Assembly (NCBI GenBank): GCA_016783505.1
Contig: JADHWK010000007.1
Location: 5,122 to 69,121 of the forward strand
Source: Candidatus Zhuqueibacterota bacterium
GTDB lineage: Bacteria; BS750m-G25
DNA length: 64,000 nucleotides
Reading direction: 5' to 3'
The notes beneath the pieces were generated by a model. The model made no database searches and was not told the DNA's origin. It saw nothing but the letters and a program-made list of their open reading frames with translations. Made by a program: the position numbers and the translations under genes. Within the stretch, counting starts at the first letter, position 1. Each line of letters opens with the position of its first letter. Shown piece by piece: positions 34,111 to 41,787 of the stretch.

Positions 34111-34593
34111 ATGAATGAAAAAAATATGGTTACCATTGTCGTCTTTAGCGGTGATTTAGATAAAACGCTAGCCAGTTTTGTGATTGCCACCGGGGCGGCA
34201 GCATCCGGGATGAAAGTAAATATGTTCTTTACCTTCTGGGGATTAAAACTCATTCAGCGGGAAAAAGCGAGGCCGAAAGAATTGGATTGGATGAGAAGGA
34301 TGTTTAGTTTTATGGTGAAAGCAGGACCTGAAAAACGCCCGCTATCGAAAATGAATATGTTTGGTATAGGGCCGATGATGATGAAAAAATTGATGAAAAA
34401 ATCCAATGTTCCCTCACTTAAGGAGATGCTGGCAACAGCCAAGAGCCTCGGCGTCAAATTAACAGCCTGTTCCATGACGATGGGTGTTATGGGTGTAACC
34501 AAAGAAACCCTGATACCGGAGGTCAATAATGTTGCCGGGGTTGCTTCCTTTTTAGCCGATGCGAAGGATAGTCAAATTACTCTCTTCATTTGA
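34111..34593 (+). CDS. DsrE/DsrF-like family protein
   Basis: The 160-residue protein of the DsrE/F/H-like (COG2210-type) family is implicated in persulfide transfer. It starts at ATG 34111 after AAAGGAGGAG. VTIVVFSGDLDKTLASFVIATGAAASGMKV and MFFTFWGLKLI are the N-terminal signature, and KLTACSMTMGVMGVTKETLI contains the single conserved cysteine near residue 124. It sits between a cysteine desulfurase / scaffold pair and TusA, so it likely belongs to a sulfur relay. The membrane-like pieces are probably part of its core. Confidence 0.85.
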   Translation: MNEKNMVTIVVFSGDLDKTLASFVIATGAAASGMKVNMFFTFWGLKLIQREKARPKELDWMRRMFSFMVKAGPEKRPLSKMNMFGIGPMMMKKLMKKSNVPSLKEMLATAKSLGVKLTACSMTMGVMGVTKETLIPEVNNVAGVASFLADAKDSQITLFI

Positions 34594-34605
34594 GAGAATG
34601 ATAAA

Positions 34606-34734
34606 ATGCTAAAATCGTATTTGAAAACAATATATGAAATTGCCAGGTTTGAATATCTAGAGCGGGAAAATACAACGAATAAATTAGAACGCTATCGTCC
34701 TATCTTTCCGAACTTGAGACCTGTTCAGGCTTGA
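34606..34734 (+). CDS. Possible small protein of 42 residues
   Basis: MLKSYLKTIYEIARFEYLER then a basic tail. It begins 12 bases after the DsrE-like gene and has no clear ribosome site. It may be a fragment or a chance frame; I give it low weight. Confidence 0.2.
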   Translation: MLKSYLKTIYEIARFEYLERENTTNKLERYRPIFPNLRPVQA

Positions 34735-34810
34735 AAAGGAGCTAGAGTAAAGAAAACCAAATATACCACCAAACTTTTTACGGCTCTCTCTGAAGCCTTT
34801 AAGAGGATAA

Positions 34811-34885
34811 GTCAGACATTCTTGTCTGACAATAATAAGAGACCAATTATGAGAACATCTAGGGGAACAGGCAAGAATGCCTGTT
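34811..34885. repeat. Pair of related hairpins in inverted orientation (REPIN-like)
   Basis: Hairpin 1, GTCAGACA-TTCT-TGTCTGAC (34811-34830), and hairpin 2, AACAGGCA-AGAA-TGCCTGTT (34866-34885), each have a perfect 8-bp stem and a 4-base loop. They lie head-to-head: the reverse complement of hairpin 2 shares the CATTCTTG core with hairpin 1. They occupy the 280-base gap before tusA. Confidence 0.65.
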
Positions 34886-35015
34886 ATACCGATACCCGAT
34901 ACCGGTGTCAATTTCAATATTATTAAACCAAAGAAAACCATAGAATTTGCAAACGGGTAAGACTTTTATAAACAGAATATTCTTTAAAAGGAAATTTTAG
35001 TACGGGATTCAAATT

Positions 35016-35246
35016 ATGGAAGCCAATGTAACTTTAGATTGCTTGGGACTTTATTGCCCTATGCCTATTATTAAGACTGCTGAAAAGATAAAAGAACTTA
35101 CAATAGGCGAAATTCTTGAAGTAATCTCCGATGATGTAGGCATTGTTGAGGACATGCCCAACTGGTGTAAAATGACCGGTCAGGAATTTTTATGTATCGA
35201 AGAAGAGGGCGATGAGTTCAGGGCTTATGTTAAGAAAATTGTGTAA
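35016..35246 (+). CDS. tusA: TusA-family sulfur carrier
   Basis: The 76-residue sulfur carrier protein takes persulfide from the cysteine desulfurase. The LDCLGLYCPMPIIKTAEKIK start holds the conserved CPxP cysteine (C14 or so). MPNWCKMTGQEFL near residue 47 is a family feature with a second cysteine. Its neighbours (DsrE-like, nifS, iscU-like) support a sulfur-relay role; tRNA thiolation or sulfite/sulfur metabolism are possible. No strong ribosome site precedes ATG 35016. Confidence 0.9.
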   Translation: MEANVTLDCLGLYCPMPIIKTAEKIKELTIGEILEVISDDVGIVEDMPNWCKMTGQEFLCIEEEGDEFRAYVKKIV

Positions 35247-35352
35247 GTACTTATTTTGTTGACAATGGTCTCGATATCTGCCGGTTTTAAGTCGGGAGAA
35301 AGAACGGAGCCAGACTTTGGTGTAGCCCACTTTACCTTAGGGAGGAGAAGCG

Positions 35353-35514
35353 ATGAAAAATTATGTTTGCTCGGTTTGCGGTTACGTGTATGATCCAGAA
35401 AAGGGCGACCACGACAGCGGGATTGAACCGGGAACTCCCTTCGAGGATTTACCTGAGGATTGGGTCTGCCCTGTTTGCGGTGCTGGAAAGGATCAGTTTG
35501 AGCTGGAGGAGTAG
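35353..35514 (+). CDS. rub: Rubredoxin
   Basis: The 53-residue one-iron electron carrier has two CxxCG pairs ([11 protein letters not shown] and [14 protein letters not shown]) that bind the FeS4 centre. The [22 protein letters not shown] spacer is exactly that of bacterial rubredoxins. It can pass electrons to rubrerythrin and the superoxide reductases. GGGAGGAGAAG precedes it. Directly after its stop comes the 24-codon stub of a flavodiiron protein, its classical partner. Confidence 0.96.
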   Translation: MKNYVCSVCGYVYDPEKGDHDSGIEPGTPFEDLPEDWVCPVCGAGKDQFELEE

Positions 35515-35515
35515 C

Positions 35516-35590
35516 ATGAAACCGATAGAAATCAAACCCAAAATTTACTGGGTAGGGGGTCAGCTGGCAAAAATGATCCAGGAAGGATGA
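35516..35590 (+). pseudogene. Stub of a flavodiiron protein (rubredoxin:oxygen oxidoreductase) gene
   Basis: Twenty-four codons starting at ATG 35516 encode MKPIEIKPKIYWVGGQLAKM then IQEG-stop. The first 14 residues match the N-terminus of flavodiiron (FprA/ROO) proteins, which usually continue IYWVGA-DW-----GY. The rest of that about 400-residue protein is missing. The frame runs straight into the ribosome site of the next gene, suggesting a deletion. The rubredoxin-fprA pair is common in anaerobes, which supports the reading. Confidence 0.55.
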
Positions 35591-35591
35591 A

Positions 35592-36800
35592 ATGTTTATT
35601 CTGCTTTACCAAATCCTGCAGGAATCTGTAGACTTGTGGCTGGCCATTTCCCCTTATCTGCTTTTGGGGATGTTTATCGCCGGGGTTTTGCATGCCTTTC
35701 TGGGTGAGAACTTCGTGGGACGGCATCTGGGGGACGGCGGCTTTAAATCCATCCTGAAAGCAACCCTGTTCGGCATACCCCTGCCCCTCTGCTCCTGTGG
35801 CGTTATCCCCGTAGCCGCCTCTCTAAAGAAAGAAGGGGCTAGCAAAAGCGCGGTGCTTTCCTTCTTAGTCTCCACCCCCACCACTGGAGTAGATTCTATT
35901 CTGGCCACCTATTCCTTGATGGGACCCCTGTTCGCCATATTTCGACCGCTGGCTGCCTTCGTCAGCGGGATTACCATCGGGGTTTTCAACCGGCTCTACA
36001 ATCGGGAGGAAGAGAAGAAAGCAAACACGCATTCCCATTCCCCACTACCTTCGCCTTTTAAGCTAAAGGAGGTTTTCCGCTATGGATTTGTAGAACTTGC
36101 AGAAGAGATCGGGAAATGGCTGTTGGTGGGGGTGGTCGCCGGGGGTATCCTGACGGTGGCTATTCCGGAGGGTTTGTTAACCCGCTATCTTCCCTATCCC
36201 GCTCTTCAATTCTTCATCATGCTGGCTCTAGCGATTCCACTTTACGTCTGCGCTACCGGTTCTATTCCTATCGCTGCTGCCCTGATCGGTAAGGGTTTTT
36301 CCCCGGGGGCGGCGCTGGTTTTTCTAATCGCCGGCCCGGCTACCAATACGGTAACCCTATCATTTGTTTACTCCAAGCTGGGCCGACGGGCATTTTATAT
36401 TTATCTGTCCATCATTATCCTAGTCTCTCTATTGATGGGTTGGATTTTTAACCTTCTGTGGCGGGGTTTGGGCGGTGATGTGGGGTTGATATCGCCCCAT
36501 GGACAGGTTTTATCCCCGGGCTTTACCATAGCTGCGGGGATAGTGCTCTTGCTTCTTATCATCAGAGGATTTTTTCCAACAAGAAAGGGGAGCCAGGGGA
36601 TGAAATATCAACTTCAGGTTTCTGATATGACCTGTAAGCATTGCAAGATGACTATTGAGAACGGACTGCGGAAACTTCCCGGGGTGGATCAGGTAGTGGT
36701 AGATCTGGAGCATAAAACGGTAGGAGTAGATGGCGAGGTTAGTCTGGAGGATATTAAAAAGGCGATACGGGAGGTGGGATATACCCCGGAGGGGGAATAG
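35592..36800 (+). CDS. Metal permease with C-terminal HMA domain (SO_0444-like)
   Basis: The 402-residue membrane protein belongs to the DUF318/ArsP-type permease family with about eight helices in residues 1-320. PLPLCSCGVIPVAASLKKEGASKSA near residue 58 with the C-x-C-G motif is diagnostic, and FLVSTPTTGVDSI and FLIAGPATNTVTL are the paired inner repeats. Residues 337-402 are a separate heavy-metal-associated domain (SDMTCKHCKMTIENGL). This combination occurs in SO_0444-family Cu/Zn effluxers. It exports a soft metal or metalloid, protecting iron-sulfur enzymes (inference). Confidence 0.85.
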   Translation: MFILLYQILQESVDLWLAISPYLLLGMFIAGVLHAFLGENFVGRHLGDGGFKSILKATLFGIPLPLCSCGVIPVAASLKKEGASKSAVLSFLVSTPTTGVDSILATYSLMGPLFAIFRPLAAFVSGITIGVFNRLYNREEEKKANTHSHSPLPSPFKLKEVFRYGFVELAEEIGKWLLVGVVAGGILTVAIPEGLLTRYLPYPALQFFIMLALAIPLYVCATGSIPIAAALIGKGFSPGAALVFLIAGPATNTVTLSFVYSKLGRRAFYIYLSIIILVSLLMGWIFNLLWRGLGGDVGLISPHGQVLSPGFTIAAGIVLLLLIIRGFFPTRKGSQGMKYQLQVSDMTCKHCKMTIENGLRKLPGVDQVVVDLEHKTVGVDGEVSLEDIKKAIREVGYTPEGE

Positions 36801-36906
36801 GAATAATGAAACTGTCTCACAGTTTAGGTTAAAAAAAAAAACAAAAAATAGGTGATTTTAAGACAAAAAATTCGTATTTTTATTCAATGATTAGGGTAAT
36901 TGAAAA

Positions 36907-37047
36907 ATGACCGAAATAAACGATAATAACTGTGTCACTTTTGAAGCAATCGAAATGGCTGATGAGGAGATACTTCATCGCTGGTTTTTAACCGATGAAT
37001 TTTATCATCTTAGCAATAATGCTGGTATGTGGTTCTGGGGGGATTAA
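36907..37047 (+). CDS. Possible 46-residue protein or gene fragment
   Basis: MTEINDNNCVTFEAIEMADE then EILHRWFLTDEFYHL and a short tail. The pattern resembles the first helix of GNAT acetyltransferases (the -LHRW- segment) but no acetyl-CoA-binding motif follows. It lies in the 470-base gap between the permease and the DUF438 gene, which otherwise holds A-tracts and the GGCGCC repeat at 37148. Confidence 0.25.
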   Translation: MTEINDNNCVTFEAIEMADEEILHRWFLTDEFYHLSNNAGMWFWGD

Positions 37048-37147
37048 TTTATCATAAAGGTTTGGTGAAGTACGTTGTTTTCAAGTAAAGTGGGTATGGG
37101 GTAAAGAGCAACCGATTAGATTCCCTCCCCCTCAATGGGGGAGGGTT

Positions 37148-37167
37148 TCGGTCAGGCGCCCGACTGA
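37148..37167 (+). repeat. 20-bp GGCGCC palindromic repeat, copy 3
   Basis: TCGGTCAGGCGCCCGACTGA, identical to copy 1 at 10075. Confidence 0.8.
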
Positions 37168-37270
37168 AGGGAGGGGAACTAATAAGATTATCGAAATGAT
37201 AGGATAGAACGGGATTGACTGAATTATACAATTTATCAATAATCAATTTCAAAGTGAAAGGAGGTAAGAA

Positions 37271-38494
37271 ATGAGTAAACAGTCGCTTGAAAGAGGTGTG
37301 GGGAAAAAGGTAGCCCTGAAAGGGATGATAAAGAGGCTGCATGAGGGGGAGAGTCCCGAGAAGATCAAAGAGGAATTTAAAGAATTGATAAAAGATACCA
37401 CGCCCACTGAAATATCCCAGATTGAGGAAGAGCTTATTAAAGAGGGCATGCCAAGAGAAGAGATACACAGGCTCTGTGATGTTCACCTCGCTGTATTTAA
37501 AGAGTCGGTTGAAAAGGAGAAGACTTTAGCCCCGCCTGGACACCCTATCCATATTCTTATGGAAGAGCACAAAATCCTTCTCCAATTTGCTGATGAATTG
37601 AAAAATATTACAGCGGACATTAAGGGGGCAGGAGGTTTTGATGCTGTTGGTGAACAGATGAATCACATAAAGCACATCGCCGAGCATCTTAAGGAATCGG
37701 AGAGCCACTATGTACGGGAGGAAAACGTGCTTTTCCCTTATCTTGAGAAACACGGGATCACCCAACCCCCGGCCATGATGTGGATGGAACACGACAAGAT
37801 CAGGGGGATAAAGAAGGAAATCTACAAGCTGGTTGATGCCCACAAGGACATGGGTTTTCAAGATTTTGCAGAACAACTGGGGGAAATGGCAATATCCTTG
37901 GCTGATATGCTGTCAAATCATTTTTTTAAGGAAAATAACATTCTCTTTCCAACCGCTTTAAAGGTTATATCGGAAACTGAATGGAAGGATGTAAGACATC
38001 AATTTGACGAACTCGGCTATTGCTGTTTCACCCCCGAGCAGGCCAAGGTTGCGGTTGAGAAGGCAGAGGCACCTACTTCAGAACCGGTGACAGAGGGTGT
38101 CGTTTCTTTTGAAACCGGTACCCTGTCAAAAGTGGAGATCGAAGCCGTACTTAACACTTTGCCCGTAGATATTTCCTTTGTGGATAAAGAAGACACGGTT
38201 CGTTATTTCAGCCAGACCAAAGAGAGGATCTTCCCCAGAGCAAAGGCGGTGATCGGCCGAAAGGTTCAGCAGTGTCATCCCCAAAAGAGCATCCATGTCG
38301 TCAATCAAATTCTTGACGATTTCAAGCATGGCCGCCGGGAGGTTGCTGGATTCTGGCTGCAATTAAAGGGGCGGTTCATTCACATTCGCTACTTTCCGGT
38401 TCGTGATAAAAACGGCCAATATCTTGGATGTTTGGAGGTAACTCAGGACATCACCGATATAAGAAAGCTTGAAGGCGAGAAAAGATTATTATGA
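37271..38494 (+). CDS. DUF438 / hemerythrin / PAS protein
   Basis: The 407-residue cytoplasmic sensor-type protein has three parts. Residues 1-75 are DUF438 (KGMIKRLHEGESPEKIKEEFKEL). Residues 85-235 are a hemerythrin-like HHE domain with iron ligands in HPIHILMEEHKIL, HIAEHLKESESHYVREENVLFPYLEKHG, WMEHDKIRG and LSNHFFKENNILFP. Residues 280-400 are a PAS domain, with VDISFVDKEDTVRYFSQTKERIFPR and the VGRKVQ-CHPQKS segment. It may sense O2 or NO and act with the nitrite reductase encoded next. AAAGGAGG precedes ATG 37271. No kinase or other output domain is attached. Confidence 0.88.
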   Translation: MSKQSLERGVGKKVALKGMIKRLHEGESPEKIKEEFKELIKDTTPTEISQIEEELIKEGMPREEIHRLCDVHLAVFKESVEKEKTLAPPGHPIHILMEEHKILLQFADELKNITADIKGAGGFDAVGEQMNHIKHIAEHLKESESHYVREENVLFPYLEKHGITQPPAMMWMEHDKIRGIKKEIYKLVDAHKDMGFQDFAEQLGEMAISLADMLSNHFFKENNILFPTALKVISETEWKDVRHQFDELGYCCFTPEQAKVAVEKAEAPTSEPVTEGVVSFETGTLSKVEIEAVLNTLPVDISFVDKEDTVRYFSQTKERIFPRAKAVIGRKVQQCHPQKSIHVVNQILDDFKHGRREVAGFWLQLKGRFIHIRYFPVRDKNGQYLGCLEVTQDITDIRKLEGEKRLL

Positions 38495-38568
38495 TGCAAT
38501 GTTAATTTGTTTGTTATCTATCAAAACCGGTGAAGAACCTTTTTAAAGACTAACCCGGAGGGATGCTG

Positions 38569-39876
38569 ATGAGTAAGGCAAAACTAACTCTCGTTTTACT
38601 ATCCGCATTGGTACTTACGATATTAATCGTGGTACTTTTGGTTAGCATTTTTGAACACAAGCAGGAGGCTAAGCTGACATACTTCAAGGTGGTCGAGTTA
38701 GAGGATGGCGAGCCAGACCCCGCCGTGTGGGGCCAGAACTTCCCAAGACACTACGATGGATACACCAAGACGATGCGCACATCAGAGCTTATGAAGTACA
38801 GCTTGTATGGTCGTTACGGAGGATCCGAAGCGTTCTCCAGGCTGGATAGATATTCCGAATATCGGCGGCTCTTCGACGGATATTCCTTCTCGGTTGAGTA
38901 TGGTGAAGATCGGGGGCATGTGCGGGCTTTAGAGGATATGCTGGCCACCGCCCGGCTGGGCGATAAGAAACCAGGCACCTGCATGACCTGTAAAAGCAGT
39001 CAAGTCCCCTCAATGATGCAGAAGTTGGGAATTGACGGGTTCTACGCCACACCGGTTAAGGAATTGATGGACCGGTTTAACCCCAAACACCCGATTGCCT
39101 GTGCGGATTGTCATGATGCCAAAACCATGGCTTTGCATATTTCACGCCCTGCCTTCAAAGAGGCGATGGCTCAGCGAGGAATTGACTTAGCCCAGGCTAC
39201 ACGCCAGGAAATGAGAACCTATGTCTGTGCCCAGTGTCATGTGGAGTATTTCTTCAGAGGGAAGGACAATTACCTGGTTTTTCCCTGGGCCAAAGGTTTG
39301 AAGCTGGAGGATCTTGAAACTTACTATGATGGGATCAATTTCAGGGAATGGGAACACGGGGAAACGAAGGCACCCCTGGTCAAAATCAATCATCCGGAGT
39401 ATGAGCTTTGGTCTTCTGGAATCCATGCCCGTTCCGGGGTTGCCTGCGCCGACTGTCATATGCCCTACGAGCGGGAAGGAGCTGTCAAGATCTCCAGTCA
39501 CTGGGTTCGTACGCCATTGGCGAACCTGACGAATGCCTGTGGGACCTGTCATCGCCTGCCGGAAGAGGAATTGCGGGTACGGATACTGGAAGCGCAAGAT
39601 CGTACTTACAGCCTGATGAAGCGGGCAGAGGAGGCCATCCTGGATGCCCAGGGTGCCATTCGTACGGCGATGGAGAGGGGTGCCGCGGATCAGGCCCTCC
39701 AGGGGGCACGAAGACTGCATCGCAGAGCCTTTATGCGGTGGGATTCTATCAGTGCCGAGAACAGCATGGGCTTTCACAGTCCTCAGGAGGCAGTACGGAT
39801 CTTGGGCGATGCCATTGATTATGGCCGTCAGGCCGAACTGGAAGCGTATAAGGCCATGGAGGGCCCGGGGCAATGA
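38569..39876 (+). CDS. nrfA: Cytochrome c nitrite reductase catalytic subunit (pentaheme)
   Basis: The 435-residue exported enzyme reduces nitrite to ammonium with six electrons. ATG 38569 fits CGGAGGG 6 bases upstream better than ATG 38563. An N-terminal hydrophobic helix (about residues 5-28) directs export and may remain as an anchor. Five heme sites are present: the catalytic CMTCK (C138 to K142, the rare lysine-ligated heme), CADCHDAKTM, CAQCHVEYFF (with the active-site tyrosine), CADCHMPYE followed by SHW, and CGTCHRLP. All are intact. The gene overlaps nrfH by four bases but precedes it, whereas nrfHA order is usual. Confidence 0.95.
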   Translation: MSKAKLTLVLLSALVLTILIVVLLVSIFEHKQEAKLTYFKVVELEDGEPDPAVWGQNFPRHYDGYTKTMRTSELMKYSLYGRYGGSEAFSRLDRYSEYRRLFDGYSFSVEYGEDRGHVRALEDMLATARLGDKKPGTCMTCKSSQVPSMMQKLGIDGFYATPVKELMDRFNPKHPIACADCHDAKTMALHISRPAFKEAMAQRGIDLAQATRQEMRTYVCAQCHVEYFFRGKDNYLVFPWAKGLKLEDLETYYDGINFREWEHGETKAPLVKINHPEYELWSSGIHARSGVACADCHMPYEREGAVKISSHWVRTPLANLTNACGTCHRLPEEELRVRILEAQDRTYSLMKRAEEAILDAQGAIRTAMERGAADQALQGARRLHRRAFMRWDSISAENSMGFHSPQEAVRILGDAIDYGRQAELEAYKAMEGPGQ

Positions 39877-40331
39877 TGGTGAAGGGCGCCAAGAAAACCC
39901 CGAAGGTGGCTTTGTTCCTTGGCATCGTAGTCGGTATGCTCGTGGGCCTGGGCGGCTACACCTTCTGGTATGGACGCGGTTACTCTTATTTTTCAAATGA
40001 CCCGGCGGCCTGCGTGAACTGCCATGTGATGTGTGACAGCTTCAACTCCTGGGGCGTTTCCAGTCACCGTGGCGTAACCTGCAACGATTGTCATATTCCC
40101 CACAGTCCTGTTTTGAAGTACGCTGCAAAATTAGAAAATGGAATCCATCATTCCATAGCCTTCACCTTTGAAGATGTTCAGGTAATCCGAATCACCCCGA
40201 GGAATCTTCAGACTCTTCAGCAGAATTGTATCCGCTGTCATGAGCCTATGGTAAGTCTGATCCTCCAAGGGGAACAGGGGCTGGCTATTTCCTGCACCCG
40301 GTGCCACCAAGGCGCCGGACATGTGTTCTGA
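39873..40331 (+). CDS. nrfH: NrfH quinol dehydrogenase, tetraheme membrane cytochrome
   Basis: The 152-residue NapC/NirT-family protein passes electrons from the quinol pool to NrfA. One membrane helix (VALFLGIVVGMLVGLGGYTFW, residues 12-31) is followed by four CxxCH motifs: CVNCHVM (heme 1 with the Met typical of NrfH), CNDCHIP, CIRCHEP and CTRCHQG. It begins within the nrfA stop (ATGA at 39873), so the pair is translated together; the ATG at 39876 is an alternative. Length is normal. Confidence 0.93.
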   Translation: MMVKGAKKTPKVALFLGIVVGMLVGLGGYTFWYGRGYSYFSNDPAACVNCHVMCDSFNSWGVSSHRGVTCNDCHIPHSPVLKYAAKLENGIHHSIAFTFEDVQVIRITPRNLQTLQQNCIRCHEPMVSLILQGEQGLAISCTRCHQGAGHVF

Positions 40332-40368
40332 AAAAGTCACCCAAAAGACAAAAGATTAGGAAGACATC

Positions 40369-41304
40369 ATGTCCAAAGTTGCTATCATAGGGGTAGGTGA
40401 TGTGGGGGCTACGTTAGCCTATACCCTGCAGCTATCCGGCCTGGCAACGGAGATTGTGTTGGTTGATTTAGACAAAGAGAGGGCAGAGGGACATTCGCTT
40501 GATATGAATCATGGCCTTTTCTTTATTCCTCCGGTGAGAATATACGCCGGTGATTATCCCGACTGCAAAGGGGCAAAAGTCATCATCATCACCGCAGGTG
40601 CCCGGCAAAAGCCGGGTGAAACCCGACTGGAACTGGTTCAGCGAAATGCGGGAATATGTAAATCCATCGTTAATCAAATAACCCCTTACCTTGAGGAAAA
40701 CATACTACTGGTCACCACCAATCCCGTGGACGTGATGACCTTGGTGGTGCTCAAAAGTTCGGGGCTACCCTGGGGACAGGTTTTGGGATCAGGGACTGTT
40801 TTGGATTCCGCCCGTTTCCGATATGCGCTCAGCCAGAGGTATAACGTAGATGCTAGAAACGTTCACGCCTACGTGATCGGTGAGCACGGCGACAGCGAGG
40901 TACTTCTATGGAGCTCGGTGAATATCTCCGGAATCCCGCTGGAGTCCTTCTGGAAAGGATCTAGAATAAAATACACACCGACCCCCCCCAGCCAGATTGA
41001 AGAAACAGTAAGAAAATCCGCCTATCACATCATCGAGGCCAAGGGATTTACCAACTATGGGGTCAGTCTGGCCATGTTGAGAATATTGGGGGCCATTCTC
41101 CGGGATGAGCACTCAGTTCTGACGGTCTCGACCTTCCTGAATGGGGGGTATGGACTTTACGATCTCTGTCTCAGTGTTCCCTGTATGGTCAGCGCCGATG
41201 GAATTGAACGGATAATAGAAACCCCCCTTTTGGCAGAAGAAAGTGCTGCCCTCCAGAAGTCGGCTGGAGTGCTAAAGTCTGTCATCAAAAGTCTGGGCTA
41301 TTGA
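40369..41304 (+). CDS. ldh: L-lactate dehydrogenase
   Basis: The 311-residue NAD-dependent enzyme of the lactate/malate dehydrogenase family has VAIIGVGDVGATLAYTL at the start (NAD motif), D38 in LVDLD for NAD selectivity, and the specificity loop ITAGARQKPGETR with Gln at the position where malate dehydrogenase has Arg. This favours pyruvate/lactate. TNPVDVMT, GSGTVLDSARFR and the catalytic His in GEHGDSEV complete the active site. It lies 37 bases downstream of nrfH with a weak ribosome site; it could allow lactate to feed the nitrite-reducing chain, but that is inference. Confidence 0.88.
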   Translation: MSKVAIIGVGDVGATLAYTLQLSGLATEIVLVDLDKERAEGHSLDMNHGLFFIPPVRIYAGDYPDCKGAKVIIITAGARQKPGETRLELVQRNAGICKSIVNQITPYLEENILLVTTNPVDVMTLVVLKSSGLPWGQVLGSGTVLDSARFRYALSQRYNVDARNVHAYVIGEHGDSEVLLWSSVNISGIPLESFWKGSRIKYTPTPPSQIEETVRKSAYHIIEAKGFTNYGVSLAMLRILGAILRDEHSVLTVSTFLNGGYGLYDLCLSVPCMVSADGIERIIETPLLAEESAALQKSAGVLKSVIKSLGY

Positions 41305-41354
41305 CTTAGCATATTCCCTCAAAAAATAATTTGACAGAGAATAATTGATAGTGG

Positions 41355-41380
41355 GGAAATAAGGGGGGATTTCAAAGGGG
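41355..41380 (+). repeat. Half copy of the 25047 C/G-tract inverted repeat
   Basis: AAATAAGGGGGGATTTCAAA followed by GGGGGACTT matches the right arm and flank at 25081-25107 but has no left arm. Confidence 0.65.
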
Positions 41381-41501
41381 GACTTGAGTGGGGGGTAATA
41401 GTAAGACATCAAAGGGGAAAATGAAGATTTTTCGATGAAGTTTCCTTTCCTCTGGTGATAGAGGCGAAGGCTGAGGAGAGCATTTTAAGGTGAAACCCTC
41501 A

Positions 41502-41583
41502 TCCCGAAGGTTCGGGACTGACCGAGGGGTCAGGACAAGTTCAGGGCTTCGGTGAGACACCTTTCGGTCAGGCGCCCGGGTCT
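41502..41583 (+). repeat. Composite repeat: TCCCGAA-hairpin plus 20-bp GGCGCC repeat, copy 4
   Basis: TCCCGAAGGTTCGGGA (41502-41517) is a 7-bp stem with a 2-base loop; TCGGTCAGGCGCCCGGGTCT at 41564-41583 is the GGCGCC element with a diverged right half. Both are also neighbours in the 9728-10198 gap. Confidence 0.6.
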
Positions 41584-41597
41584 GTTGCAGAACTACC

Positions 41598-41709
41598 GCA
41601 TAGGAATAAATTCCTATGCTAATCCAAATAAAGTATGTTGAAACATACTGTAATCAGTCCCGAAGTTTCGGGGCTTTCTTTGAAATAGCGTGATAATTTA
41701 TTATCACGC
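41598..41709 (+). repeat. Cluster of four hairpins
   Basis: Within 112 bases: GCATAGGAAT-AA-ATTCCTATGC (41598-41619, 10-bp stem), AGTATGTT-GA-AACATACT (41632-41649, 8-bp), CCCGAA-GT-TTCGGG with G-C/T-G extension (41657-41674) followed by TTTCTTT, and GCGTGATAAT-TT-ATTATCACGC (41688-41709, 10-bp). Three have perfect stems and 2-base loops. The arrangement resembles the ends of IS200/IS605 or REP-associated elements, but no transposase is present. The last two could also terminate or start transcription. Confidence 0.8.
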
Positions 41710-41787
41710 AAATAGGAAACCAGCGATTTCAGGGTTGTGCCACAGGCCCGCCCGACCGACGCCCTAGAGAATTTTGGTGTAGATATT

